Assembly (NCBI RefSeq): GCF_019649055.1
Contig: NW_026570324.1
Location: 558,001 to 622,000 of the forward strand
DNA: 64,000 nucleotides
Direction: 5' to 3'
From: Paramacrobiotus metropolitanus
Lineage: Eukaryota > Tardigrada > Eutardigrada > Parachela > Macrobiotidae
Shown here: positions 46,901 through 58,156 of the stretch, piece by piece
Position numbering within the stretch: position 1 is the first letter of the stretch
Layout: every line of letters begins with the position of its first letter
Made by a program: the position numbers and the translations under genes
The notes under the pieces: generated by a model
Told to the model about the DNA's origin: nothing
Seen by the model: only the letters and a program-made list of their open reading frames with translations
Databases searched by the model: none

Positions 46901-48699
46901 ATTCTAGATGCACGTGCGCAAAAGCGCAGAAAGCTATCCATCCCTGTGCGCAAGGTCTTGCCGCCAGACAAAGATTCCGCCGTCAATTTGCCGGGCGATA
47001 TAGCGGTTGTTAATGCGCAGGAGATAGCCGCTGTCGTAACGCCAGTCGTCTCAGTTGAACCGGAAGCTAATACCGGTGTTGTGGGTAGCGATGATGCGGG
47101 GACTGACAAAACAGGTGAACATGAAACGACAGAAGTAATTCCATTTTGAATAAGTTCCTGTTTTGCAAGACGTTAAGCAACGTTTTACAAGACGTTTTAC
47201 AAGACGTTTACAAGACACCTTGTAGTTGTAGGTAAATGATTTGTATACGCTTGTCAGAGAGGCATCCTCTCTTAATAATAATTATGGTCGTTTGGTGTCG
47301 GCTTCTAGACCGTTCGTTTGAATTCTCGCTTAAAAATTTGCGCGGGAACGTGTATTATAAATTAAAACTCTATTTAATTATAATTATTTTATACAGCCTT
47401 AAGCTTTACGGCCAAAGAAAGCGCAGTTGTTTACTTTACTGCATGCGCCAGTTTCCGAATAATCATGTACATCACGCATGTTCAGCGTTTATGCGGTGTA
47501 AACTGCGAACGTTCAAAGGTCACGGATTCTAGGTTTATTGCTGGCAGTTAGATAGCTTTTATCTGAGTCGGTCATCTCAGTTATCGGGTGTTGCAGGCGG
47601 AGACATGCCGGTGTTGCCGGACGGTAGTTGTCGATTGACGCCGTCGATTGAACCTGTCGAGGATGAAGGTGCAGTAAACGCGGCAGATGCACCGATAGAG
47701 AAAATGAACCGACTAAAATCGATAGCCCCACTTCAATTGCGGAAAAGAGGAATATGTCCGGTTTGCGGGAAGCGAGTGTTGAATATGGCCTACCATTTGG
47801 GGAAGATGCACACCGACAAGGATATCCAAAAGCATCCGGCCGCGATGCAGCGCACCACGAAGACCTGGAAGCACAAGCGTCCGGATTGTGGAGAGCGGTT
47901 CAGCACTCAGCGGACGTTGGAGTTCCACACTGAGGTTCAACGTAAAAGCTTGCAGTGCTGGTACTGCGCTAGGGTGTTCGGGACTTTCAGTCTGCTTAAC
48001 AGTCATGTCGTGGACCACAGAGTTAACGGGAAATACCCATGTCCGGTGTGCGCTAAGAGCCTGTCCACCTATCCGCTTCTCAACATCCATTATCTGATGC
48101 ACCATGACCCCACGCGCTTGATGGCGTGCAGCATATGTCAGACTGCTTGTTGCGGAAAGGACAAACTTGACGAACATATGGTGACGTGCCACAACAATGC
48201 GGACCCATCGGGTGAAACGACGATGACTCCAAGGAGCAAAACAGTGCGCCGTGGACGGCCACCTGGCTCTAAATCACGCGTGTGTGATGTTTGTTTGAAG
48301 CAGTTCAACAATTATCAAGCCCTTTGGCTCCATCGACGCACCGTGCACTTGGGGAAGAAGCTGAAATTGTCGCCGGCGAAAGTGCCTATGCAGTGCAGTC
48401 AGTGCGACAAGATGTATGCCAGTAAATACACTTTGTTAACACACATGCGCAGGAAGCATATCGGCGATCTTCAGGAAAAGAACAGAAACGAATGTACGGA
48501 AAGAATAGCGGCCGGTCTGCCGGCCAGTCCGCACCCCAGACATATCAGGCCGCGCCTTCGAACAGCCTTTGAGGATTTCCAGTATGAATGCGAAGAATGC
48601 CATCTGCGGTTTTTGTGGCAGATTTCCCTGAAGACACACGACACAATCCGGCATCCAGAGAGGGCTTCGGCATCCGAGCGGCAGACATTAATTCCGTGA
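43925..48699 (+). CDS. PRDM-type PR/SET zinc-finger protein, copy P3, short open form
   Basis: Exons 43925-43964, 44149-44298, 45643-45866, 45991-46420, 46908-47114 and 47597-48699 sum to 2154 nt, 717 aa. Zinc knuckle: CELCKKWTHVPCFLH, then SVASLPNVLYLDVPQHG. The PR domain is complete: AKETIPRMTVFGPLIGE, KTSNWMKFVRFAATPEEQN, then THVLFVSTKAILPGDELKVA. Linker exons carry QKRRKL (possible nuclear signal). In the last exon the first finger (CPVCGKRVLNMAYHLGKMH) runs from HTDKDIQ directly into KHPAAMQRTTKTW. In P1 the intervening ~12 fingers and one intron lie there, so one in-frame deletion removed them. The finger at the junction is damaged (first Cys to Arg, last His to Gln); about six intact C-terminal fingers follow, ending CEECHLRFLWQISLKTH. 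A TTAA-flanked transposon sits in the second intron. The open frame suggests a functional short paralogue. Confidence 0.88.
44362..45328 (+). mobile_element. TTAA-flanked transposon in P3 intron 2, with exon-like membrane-protein ORF
   Basis: TTAA at 44362-44365 and 45325-45328 bounds a 959-bp element. Its termini are inverted repeats of 26 bp with one mismatch (GGCCATGGCTAGTTTGGC... left; GGCCATGGCTAGTTCGGC... reverse-complemented right). This fits a piggyBac-like non-autonomous element. Inside, a segment preceded by TGTTTCAG (about 44915) and followed by CGCAGGTGCGC (about 45107) is open for ~64 codons. It encodes hydrophobic runs such as YCLSVFALIPLTSAVLWLAV, like a transmembrane exon between splice sites. 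A second hydrophobic stretch (FFKFLEIVFSFLILCYI) lies near the left end. The source gene is unknown. Confidence 0.72.
47160..47218 (+). repeat. short tandem repeat CAAGACGTTTTA
   Basis: Four to five imperfect units of (A)CAAGACGTTTTA in the last intron of P3. Confidence 0.7.
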
Positions 48700-48904
48700 G
48701 GCTTAGCTATCGGTTCTGATTCAGTTCGGTACCTGTTTTAGACCGGAAACGACTGCAGTTTCAGTATTTCAGAAATCAGTACTCTCGATTCAATTTATTT
48801 TTCCAGCTGTACGTCACTGCAAGTGGGCATCCGTACAAGCATTTTAAACGCCGTTTAGTCTGCTAACGTACTGTTTACCTGACGCGGTAGTTTCTAGTGA
48901 ACGG

Positions 48905-49210
48905 AGCCTAAGCCATGTGAAATCTAAAATTCCCTAATAGAAACCGGCAGCGTTCTCGCTGAGTCTCGTTGGTAGTACCGTATTGCGTTCGTACGCACGC
49001 TGTTAATTGACAGTTCCGTGGATTTTCTATCACGTAACCTATGTAGAATGTATCGGCTGTGTTTGATGTAAGCTGTATACAACGGCCGCTGGAGAGAAGG
49101 CGCGAATGACGATGGGGGCCATATATAGGGCAGCGCACCAGTCCACCGGCCAACCACGTGCGACAGAGCTCTTCCGGCGACCGGGAAGCACACATGAAAA
49201 CAATTCACTG
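48905..49210 (-). repeat. inverted copy of PRDM upstream DNA
   Basis: Reverse complement of sequence like 43337-43590: on plus it reads GTGGATTTTCTATCACG, GTTTGATGTAAGCTGTATAC and GAGCTCTTCCGGCGACC. On minus these correspond to the P3 flank ATCCACGGAAC, GCATACAGCTTATATCAAAC and TCGCCGGAAGAGC. The motif GTGAAATCTAAAATTC occurs at 48914 and again at about 50066, where upstream-type DNA resumes in the direct orientation. An inversion of about 1.1 kb between these points would explain the arrangement. Confidence 0.7.
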
Positions 49211-50204
49211 TCTTCGATGCAACGTGTGTTCTTGTTTTCGTTTCTTGTTGTAACTACTCTGCTATTGAATGCTAGGCAAAGCATTACCGTCAACCGCTGC
49301 TCAGCCCAGGATTTGAACAGAGAAGAGTCTGGGTTGTGCGGTATTTCATTTTTTTGGTGATACTGAATATTATTACTGAAACTCGGTTCCGGTGTCCACT
49401 TAGTGTCGGTTCGTTACTCCTTACCGTTGACAATTTTTTAATGTGATGTATGTACATTGTAAATCTATATAAGTAACGTAAGTAACGAAATATTAAGTGA
49501 TTTATATGATCAGTGATTTATATAAGTGATTTTTTCAGGTAAGGAAAACTTGCACAAACTATTCTTTCTGTATACACAACACACTCTTTCAACGGTCTTA
49601 AAAAGCACAGCACTTATGACACAGGTGGTCGAACATTATTTACCCGTACAGATAACATTATTTTGACCTAGCTCTGCCGACACTGGCACTTTTAGTACCC
49701 CTTGAAATTTGCACTAACATGCATTTGCACTAAATGCCGTTGATGTTGTAGTATAAGTTACTCAGTAATCTGTAAACGTAAGAGCGGTTAATAGGCCAAA
49801 CCGGAAAAGTTCGACGGATGCCGAGAGCGTGACCAACCTTCTCGCGGGGAGGCGGTTAGAGCACACAAAAAAGATCCACAGGCAGCATACGCTGCCTTCT
49901 CGCTCAGACATATGGCTGAGCCGTTGCACAGATCCACGTAAGGCAGATAGTTTTTACGCGTCAGCCAACGACGTTGGGTTACGGTGCCTTACGTCGCGAA
50001 CGGACGTAAATCAACCCGTAACGCCAACTTCTACCCGAACGTCGAACTAGACGGAACTTGTTTTGTGAAATCTAAAATTCGCTATTGGTAGCTGTCGTAC
50101 GTAGATAAGCACATGCACTTGGGTCTGAATTTTGGATTTTGTATCTGACACTGACTGTAATCTTGCTAGCAGTTCTGGGCTACTTCTCCGGACCCGATTA
50201 TTTC
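49211..50204. other. spacer with PRDM P4 upstream remnant
   Basis: No gene. The segment 50064-50204 (ATCTAAAATTCGCTATTGG, CACATGCACTTGGGTCTGA, ATCTTGCTAGCAGTTCTGGG) parallels 43590-43690 upstream of P3. It is cut off at about 50205 by a retroelement. Confidence 0.55.
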
Positions 50205-52160
50205 GCCATTTTATCTCCAGTACAGATGGGATTTAACGTACGTGGCGGAGCTGAAGCCATAGTACATGCAACCAGACAGTTTTTGGAATCCGACCCTGAA
50301 TCGACAAAAGCGCTATTGAAAATCGATTTCAGGAATGCGTTCAACACCGTTTCCAGGGAAGCCGTGCTGAAAGTCGTGGACACACACTTCCCGGAATACA
50401 GTGCATTCGTTCTGTCAGCATATGGATATTATTCGTCCCTCTTCGTGGGAGAACACATATTGTCATCGGAATCCGGTGTGCAGCAGGGAGATCCTTTGGG
50501 CCCATTACTGTTTTGTCTCGTTCTACACCTCCTAGTCCGAGCGTTATCCACCGAGCTCAACGCCTGGTTTCTTGACGACGGAACTTTAGGCGGATCTCCT
50601 GCGAATGTGCTTGACTGCTTTGCCCGAGTCATTGCGGATGCACACTCCATTGGTCTTGACATCAATATTAGCAAGTGTGAGTTATTTGTTTCAGGTGGGA
50701 CTCAAAGTATGCAGCAAGAAGTGCTTAATAATTTTGCTGCCCGACATCCACAGCTGCGCATTGTGTCCAGTTCTACTCTTACACTGCTCGGGGCCCCCGT
50801 GCTGGACGACGCGATTGGCTCATCGCTTACCGAAAAGGCAGCTACACTGGTCAGCGTATGTGAAAGGTTGCAAATTCTGCCGCGTCACCATGCACTGTAT
50901 CTCCTCAAACATTGCCTTGGCGCGCCGAAAGTCGTTTACATGCTGAGATGCTGCAACGCCTGGAGGTACCCGCTGAAGTTATATGAAATAGACGAGATGC
51001 TGCGCTCCTGTTTCCAAACGCTGTGCAACGTACGTACTAGTCACGACGACTACCCTTGCTGGCGACAGGCTAGTCTTCCCGTTAGCAGAGGCGGCATCGG
51101 CATACGTCGGTCGGAGGAATTAGCACTCCCAGCCTATTTGGCTTCGATTCACTCCGTATCCGATTTAGTATCGAAAATGCTTCCAATTCGTGCGCCCGTC
51201 GTATTTACAGAAGCCCTCGAACTGTGGAAACAGAAGTCCAACCAACCGGAATTCCCAGAACCAAACTTCCGCAGACAACAGAAGGCCTGGGATATTCCTC
51301 TCTGTAATGTATCTTTATCCACGCTGCTAGATGTTTTCCGGGACGATAAAGTGAACAAAGCGCGGCTTCTCGCACAGTCTAAACCAGAAGCCGGCATTTG
51401 GCTAAATGCACTGCCTTCCTCTCACATTGGCAATCTCCTAGATGATGACACTTTAAAAATCTCCGTGGGCCTGAGATTGGGAATTGCTATATGCGAGCCT
51501 CACGAATGTATGAAGTGTCACAAGCATGTCGACAAATATGGGCATCATGGGTTGTCCTGTGCGTTTTCTGCTGGCAGACACCCACGTCACGGAGCACTGA
51601 ACAGTATTGTCTGTCGATCTTGTGTCTCGGCTGGGATTCCGGCGAAGTTGGAGCCACGTGGCACGTCGCACACGTCCGAACGGCGGCCCGATGGCTGTAC
51701 AACCTTCGCCTGGCAGAGAGGGATGTGTTTAGCTTGGGACGTTACTTGCGTGGACACTGTCGCGCCTTCACACGTTAACTCATCAGCAGCCAACGCAGGT
51801 GCGATTGCAATGGAGGCAGAAGAAAAAAGTCAAGATTCTATTTGTATTTGAGTGGCAGATACATTTTTGCGCCAATCGCCTTCGAAACAATGGGACCATG
51901 GGGACCGTCGGCCATTGCGATTATTAAAGAACTTGGCAAGCGACTGAAACAACACACAGGCGAAGCGCGCTCCCATGAGTTTTTACGTCAAAGATTATCG
52001 CTGGAGATACAGCGGGGAAATGCGGCATCAGTTATGGGGACGATGGAAGGAGCGGAAAAGTTTAATGAAATCTTAATGTTGTAAAAAACTTTTGCGATGT
52101 TTTAAAGTGTTTAATTGTACGTTATACCAAAGGTGAATAAAGATTATTTCGACGATATTC
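50205..52160 (+). mobile_element. 5'-truncated RLE-type non-LTR retrotransposon, copy R-1
   Basis: A 5'-truncated polyprotein starting inside the reverse transcriptase domain. The frame is open to 51851 (the hydrophobic stretch read in frame before 50205 is host flank). Domains: RT motif A region LLKIDFRNAFNTVSREAV, SSESGVQQGDPLGPLLFCL, then the catalytic motif as NAWFLDDGTLGG (FLDD in place of the usual F/YADD). Next come a thumb region, a CCHC-type motif CMKCHKHVDKYGHHGLSC and a restriction-like endonuclease core ERRPDGCTTFAWQ...LAWDVTCVDT. One frame change at about 51840 leads to YIFAPIAFETMGPWGPSA, ELGKRL, FLRQRLSLEIQRGNAASVMG and a stop at 52082-52084. AATAAA lies at about 52137. Placement of the endonuclease after RT and zinc finger is that of R2/NeSL-like elements. 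Upstream PRDM-flank DNA is interrupted here. Confidence 0.85.
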
Positions 52161-52337
52161 AGCTATGTTTCCAACTTCCTGTATTGTGCTTGATACTTAA
52201 CTTGAGAGCACCGAGTACCGAGCGTATACTTAACTTGAAATACTTCGTTACCGTTAACGTTGTTGACTGGTACTGCGAGTGCGGAGAGAGACAAAATAAG
52301 AGTGTTTCCCGACAGCACTATCTTGGAACCCACAGCC

Positions 52338-55300
52338 ATGACTGCTCTACCGCGCTGTGAAACCTTGGAGCTAATTTGTAAGTTTGTAGATTTATACATG
52401 TACTGTACTTATTATTTCGCTTATTCATCTCCGTGATGCTCTGCTAAAAAAATTCAAAAGTTCTTTGCTGCGTCCATATCTCGGATATTTACTTTGAAGT
52501 CTCGATTATCTATCTCGAACTATAATTATTATTATCTTTGGCTTTTTCTCTTTTCCCCGCAAAATTTGCAGAATGTCGGTCGATAATAGGACTGCTTGCA
52601 CCTTCTTGTATTCAAACGTTTTGAAATAGTATCGTATCGTTCAAACCTGTTCAAATCGTATTTCCACGCACAACAATGGAACCGTCCAACCGCATGTTGC
52701 ATGCACAAGCGATTTTACGTCAGTCTGTGTTATTTTACGCACACATCCCCATGTCGCAAAAAAATTGTCATAATACATGTATAATGCAAAAAAAGTTATA
52801 GGGTGCGCGAAAAAGCGTATACATATGAACGGTGGAGGCTGAACAACGTTATGAGCCAGCTAACCGAGGCCGGCAACGGCATTCTTAGTAGCAGTTCACT
52901 CGCTGTTTTTCGTAATGCACTGAAGCATGTTATCATTACTTGATTGCCTTCCTTTTCTTAATCCTTCTCTTGTATTAATGGGTTTTGCTCTAATTTCATT
53001 ATGATGCCTGTTATTTAGCCAGGTTTAAATTCCCAGCTAGATTTCGATCCTAGCCTTTAATGGGTTACCTGCCTGCCGTATAATAAACAATAAACAATAT
53101 GCGCACAAGCGGGAATACCAATTGCAACTCCCCTCATGCCTTTAAACACTCGTTCAAAAAGAACTGCTGTGCCGGCTTCTAGGCCGTTCGTTTGAACTTT
53201 GAACTCACGCTTAAAATTCGGCGCGCAGAGGCGCATTGCATTGTAAATTATTAAATATGTCAGGCCAAAAAAAATAAATAAAAAAAATCAGTTAATAATA
53301 AATAAATCGTATAGTTCGCCTACGTATAGTTTCTATGACATGTTTGTAATTGTTCCTCAACCACTGACTAACCTAACAAGTACGGAAAACTCGTAGGGCA
53401 GTACATTTTTTCTTCCTATAAAATTAATATTTTGATTAAATTAATCTTCCTTGATTGCTGCATCTGATTGGGCTTATAAATATTGCCCCTGAATGGCAAA
53501 TTTCCCGCCGTTCAGTATGGAGGGTGGCTGCGGGACCTGAGTCTGGTAGACTGGGGTTCGCCAGAGGCTGTGTGGTGGCAGCTGTCCCGCAGACATCCAG
53601 CGACCACCAACGAAGACCCAGTAAGTTTCTCGCACGCTGTTTCGTTCTCATTGCTTCCTGGACACGGACTGCCGCTTTTTCTTTCATTTTATTCTCATGG
53701 CGACAAGCGGCCAGTCTCAGCTACGACGAAAGAAGGATGGTTCTTTGGACATGCGGTTCAAAGCCTCCAAGGACCACGTCGCCAGTCAAGATGGGCAGAA
53801 CGCTCCCAAACAACCTCCACCTGTGACTTGCCTTCAGGAACTGCTAACGGGACCACGTGTGAAGATCTCTGCTAGGATTCCCAAAGCAGCCAAGCACCTT
53901 TGTACGGCGGAATTTTTGAAGAGAGTCCGTCGCTGTGTGCAGCAGAATGATGTGGCGTCCTGGTCCGCAGTGCTTAGTTTTTCTAGGTTCGCCCTGGCAT
54001 TGCCCGAGTCGAAAGCTCTTCGGAAGGAATCTCTGAGCAGTATTGTCAAAAAGAATTTCCATGCGATGGAAGAGGGCAATACAGATACCGACCGCCCCAG
54101 TCGTCGTTCAACTCGCAAAGCGCCACAGGGAAACAAGGGAAAGAGAATGGATGACACAGAGCAGCTTCGTTAACGCGTGGCTCAGATGTTTCAAAATGGG
54201 CGGACTAAGGATATTGTGAAATTTCTTTCCTCCGAAGAAACCATAGCGGAGATGAATGATGAAACCGTAGCTGCATTAAGAGATAAGCATCCCCAGCGGT
54301 CGATCGATGAGATTTTTCCCACTCTTGCCCCAGTGCCACCAGCAGTACCGCGTGTTTCTCCTACTGAGTTACTGGACGCCGTTTTTAATATGCCTGCTGG
54401 CTCTGCGGGAGGGTTCACGGGAATGAAGCCGCAGCACTTAAAAGACTTGTTGAATCGCCGGGACGATGTGGAAAGTGAGCTGTGTCTGGCGATGACGAGT
54501 CTAATGGACATTGTACTCAATGGCAAAGTTCCAACTGAAGTGCGACCATTTTTGTTTGGTGCTAATTTAATCCCTTTAAAAAAACCTACGGGAGGAATCC
54601 GCCCCATCGCAGTTGGTGAGGTGTTACGCAGAGTAGCTTCGAAAATTGTTAGCGCAAGGTGTCAGGAACAATTAGGTGCACTATTCCGCCCCATTCAACT
54701 GGGATATGGCACGAAAGGAGGCGCGGAGGCTGTTGTACATGCAGCGCGAACTTACTTGGAAACTGACCACGGAGGAACGCGTGTGATGGTCAAACTTGAC
54801 TTCAAAAACGCCTTCAATATGATCAGTAGAAGCGCAGTGTTGGAAGCAGTGCAGTCGATCATACCAGTGTATCATCCCTACTTCGACCAGTCTTACGTAC
54901 CCGTGTCCCATCTGGCCTGTCAGGATACCGTCATTGCTTCGGAAAGCGGCGTACAGCAGGGCGATCCAGGAGGACCGTTAGCATACTGCCTGGGGACATT
55001 TCCATTGCTACGCAAGTTAATAAGCCAGTTTAAAGCCGGCTTTTTGGATGACGTAACTCTGGCGGGACTGATTGAAGAAGTAATGGCAGATATCCGAACA
55101 ATAGAGGAAGAAGGGAGAAAGATTGGCCTTATGCTAAACTACAGTAAATGTGAAGCTTTCTTCTTCGACGGAAATGAAGAAGAGCGAGCGGCCGCCAAGC
55201 ATCGTTTGGTTTGGGAATGGCCAGATTTTGAGATTTTGGAGAGCGAAAACCTAACGCTATTGGGAGCACCTGTCAACGTGATCGCAGTGCCATCCTTTTT

Positions 55301-57480
55301 GAAAAATAAAATTCAACTGATAGAGAAACTAGTGAAAAGACTAAAACTGCTGCCATCCCAACAAGTTCTGTATCTGCTCCGAAACTGTCTCAGCGTGCCA
55401 AAATTAATGCATACCCTAACGCAGCAGCCAGTGCTACGAACATCCCTTGGTTCTGCGTTAATTCGACGACTTAATGCGGGGTGCGGTTACCTCCATTGTC
55501 AATGCCCATATCGATGACAAGAATTGGATACAGATGACTCTTCCGGTCGGCCGGGGAGGCCTGGGAATGCGGCGAGCAGAGGTGCTAGCTTTATCGGCGT
55601 TTATCGCCTCAGCGTCCTCGGTTTTGCCAGTGTGCCTGGAAATGCTCCCAGTCGACCGAATATCGGGTCTGGATCAGGCTACGGACAAGTGGGTTAGGAC
55701 GTATCAGTGCGAATTGCCCTCCGAAAATTTAAGGAAATACCAGAAAAGCTGGGATTGGCCAGTCGTGGAACGTGCATACTCGCAGCTACGCCTACAAGCA
55801 ATGGCCAGTGGTAAGCCGCAGGAAATGGCAGCACTATTAGCGGCGTCTGAGAAAGAATCTGCGGCATGGTTGCACGCGCTACCGGCAGCATGCTTGGGAA
55901 CGGTGGTGAATGACGAACAAGTTCTAATTGCAATCGGATTACGATTTGGTTTGCCGGTAGTGGCACCGCATGAATGCGCAGGATGTGGCTTTCAGGTAAC
56001 TCCCGATGGCCATCATGGATTATCCTGCCTGTACAGCAAAGGTCGATGGAGCCAACACACAGAACTGAACAATATACTGGAACGAGGATGCGTAGCAGCG
56101 GGCTTTCCCTGCGAGTTGGAGCCCGTAGGGTTATCCAGGGACAATGGAAAGCGTCCAGACGGATTGACCTTGGTGCCGGTTCGAGAGGGAAAGCAGCTGG
56201 TATGGGACGCCACCTTTGCGGGCACGTTAGCACAGTCGTACCTTAAACGGTCTGCAAAGGCAGCGGGCGCAGCGGCACACCAAGCAGAATGCCGGAAACG
56301 ATACAATTATCGAGATCTGGGCGATCAGTTCTGGTTTTACCCTTTGCTGTAGAAACGCTCGGAGTGCTCGGCGAAGGAGCCAGAGAAATGGTCAGCTTTT
56401 TTGGTCGGAAAATCAAGGAGAGATCCGGAGAAGGCAGATCCACGGCGTTTTTAAAGCAGCGCATTAGCCTTGCAATTATTAAAGGCAATGCGGCCGCGGT
56501 TTTAGGAACTTTGCCGGGAAAGAATAAAGTTGTTGACAATTGTGATTTTGGTTGTTTCTTTAATTCTTGATTGTGCAGTAATGGCTGTAGTGGAATGATT
56601 GACTGTTATGTCGCAGTATAAATCGGTATTAAAGAATAAGCTCGTAAAAAATAAATAAATCAGTTAATCAAAAATAAATCAGTTAATTCGGTTATCTGGT
56701 GTTTCAGGCGGAGAAATGCCGGTTTTACCGATCGAAAGTTGCCGATCGACGCCAGCGATTGAACCTGTCGATGATAAACGGCCAGTCAACGCGGCAGATA
56801 CAGTGATGGAGAGAATGAACCGTTTAAAAATCGAAAGCCCACCTTCGGTTGCGGACAAGTGGAGTTTGTCTGGTGTGCGGGAAACGAGCGCGGAATATGG
56901 CCGACCATCTGGAGACGATGCACACCGATGAGGATATTCAAGCTCTGGATGATGTATGCTTCTTCTGCCAAAGGAAGTTTGAAAGTCGGTCGCTGTTGCT
57001 TCAGCACCTCAGAATAGTAGGTACACGGACACCTGCATTTTTTATAGTTTCCGGTATGCTATGAACCGGTTTTGCAGGTTCATAACGAAACGTCTGTCGT
57101 GCCCGATAAAGCCAGTCAAGCGGCCGCTATGGATTTTATGTGCCAGACCGGATTTCTCAACTACCGTTGTTCCATATGTCCAGGCGTGTTTCCGAACGAA
57201 ACGCTCCTGAATAAGCATAGCTTTGAGCATAATCCGGACCACCGGAATCAACATCAACGCAAATGCTCAGAATGCCCGTTTGCGGCGAGGAGTTTTGCCG
57301 ACCTGCTCAAGCAATCGCAGCACGCTTTGTGGCACAGCAGCATGGCACACACGCAACAGCATCCGTGTCGGCCATCTGTGTCCGTGTCCGAAATTTTTTT
57401 ATCATCATTGCCGGGACACAGCAAATTATTGATCGTGGGTATACCGTATGAACGCATAATCATTATAATCAACCTCCGCA
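52338..57480 (+). pseudogene. PRDM-type gene copy P4: exon 1 and finger-exon relics around a retroelement
   Basis: Exon 1 survives at 52338-52377 (RCETLELI, same 40-nt length, GTAAGT donor). Its flank (CTTATTTCGCTTAT-ATCTC) matches intron 1 of P3. Zinc-knuckle, PR and linker exons are missing. DNA at about 53160-53240 (GGCTTCTAGGCCGTTCGTTTGAA) matches the last intron of P3, so a deletion joined intron 1 to that intron. After retroelement R-2, the finger exon resumes at 56708 (MPVLPIESCRSTPAIEPVDD). A one-base gain in an A-run near 56825 then shifts the frame; the original frame returns as CLVCGKRARNMADHLETMH up to about 57016. The last exon begins at 57078 (DKASQAAAMDFMCQTGFLNY) and decays after CSECPF near 57320. 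It ends against a MITE at 57491, with nothing homologous beyond. Inactive. Confidence 0.87.
53300..56646 (+). mobile_element. near full-length RLE-type non-LTR retrotransposon, copy R-2
   Basis: Longest copy in the window. An open frame from ATG 53697 runs 158 codons (basic, with EFLKRVRRCVQQNDVASWSA) to a TAA at 54171-54173. The same frame continues to 55517, so the stop splits one polyprotein. RT signatures: GFTGMKPQHLKDLL, IPLKKPTGGIRPIAVGE, VKLDFKNAFNMISRSAV, ASESGVQQGDPGGPLAYCL and FLDDVTLAG. A frameshift between 55430 and 55475 leads to VGRGGLGMRRAEVLALSAF, then CAGCGFQVTPDGHHGLSC and KRPDGLTLVPV...LVWDATFAGT. A second, near 56325, leads to FAVETLGVLGEGAR, FLKQRISLAIIKGNAAAVLG. The ends are uncertain: similar AAATAAATAA...ATCAGTTAAT stretches at 53270-53297 and 56647-56685 suggest the target duplication. 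With one stop and two frameshifts it cannot make the full protein. Confidence 0.85.
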
Positions 57481-57490
57481 ATGGTACTGT

Positions 57491-58156
57491 CACGGTGTAA
57501 AGGGTAGAACCTGGTGCTGAAAGTAACTGGCGAAAAATTCAGTACTTTTTTTGCCGTCACACCTCGTTAACATTTCTCGAAAGACAAAAGAAATACAATG
57601 GGCAAAACGGCCATCAAGTTGTAAACGTGTGGCAGTGATTTACGGACGATCCTTAAAGGCTACAAACTTTTTACAGACAGAAAGCCATGGTAAAATTTTA
57701 CGCTGATTCTGAATTCGGAATTTGTTTATCCAAATTCCAAAAACATCTGACTCGAGTAAAGTAGTAGAAATGTGGTTTGAATCGGGCATGTATACATAGA
57801 GACCAGGCAGGCAGCGCGGTAACGACAGTCTGTCTGCGCCCTACAATCGCACTCACTCCGACTGCTGCTATGACTTATATAAGGCTCACTCATATTCATA
57901 ATTCGACTTATGCAAAAACCATAATTTCATATCAAATCGATAACGAGCATGGAGAGCATGAAAAACTAATAAGAGAATGTGCAATCCGTTTTGAAATACT
58001 CCAAGCGGTTGAGGCTGTAGGCCGTGCCACACGTTTGCGCTCTTAATTACAACTTGATGCCTTTGACGAAAACATGCCGAAAAGTACTGAATTTTTGTAC
58101 AGCTTAACTTCAGCTACGAGTACTTTCAGCACCAGGTTCTACCCTTTACACCGTGG
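57491..58156. mobile_element. MITE with 35-bp perfect terminal inverted repeats
   Basis: The left end starts CACGGTGTAAAGGGTAGAAC and continues CTGGTGCTGAAAGTA; the right end is its exact reverse complement, finishing at 58156. An inner pair (AAAAATTCAGTACTTTT) is also inverted. Flanks GGTACTGT and GTAGTGTACTGT are similar, but the target duplication is not clear. The 666-bp element encodes nothing recognisable. It abuts the broken last exon of P4. Confidence 0.85.

Noticed and set aside
49829-50050. Short plus-strand frame before retroelement R-1
   Set aside because: No motif, no conserved neighbour and no splice sites. It lies in spacer between inverted PRDM flank DNA and the retroelement.
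50205-56646. Group II intron, retron or DGR reverse transcriptase
   Set aside because: The genes around are intron-rich animal genes, and the RT is fused to a CCHC-like motif and restriction-like endonuclease core typical of eukaryotic R2-like retrotransposons.
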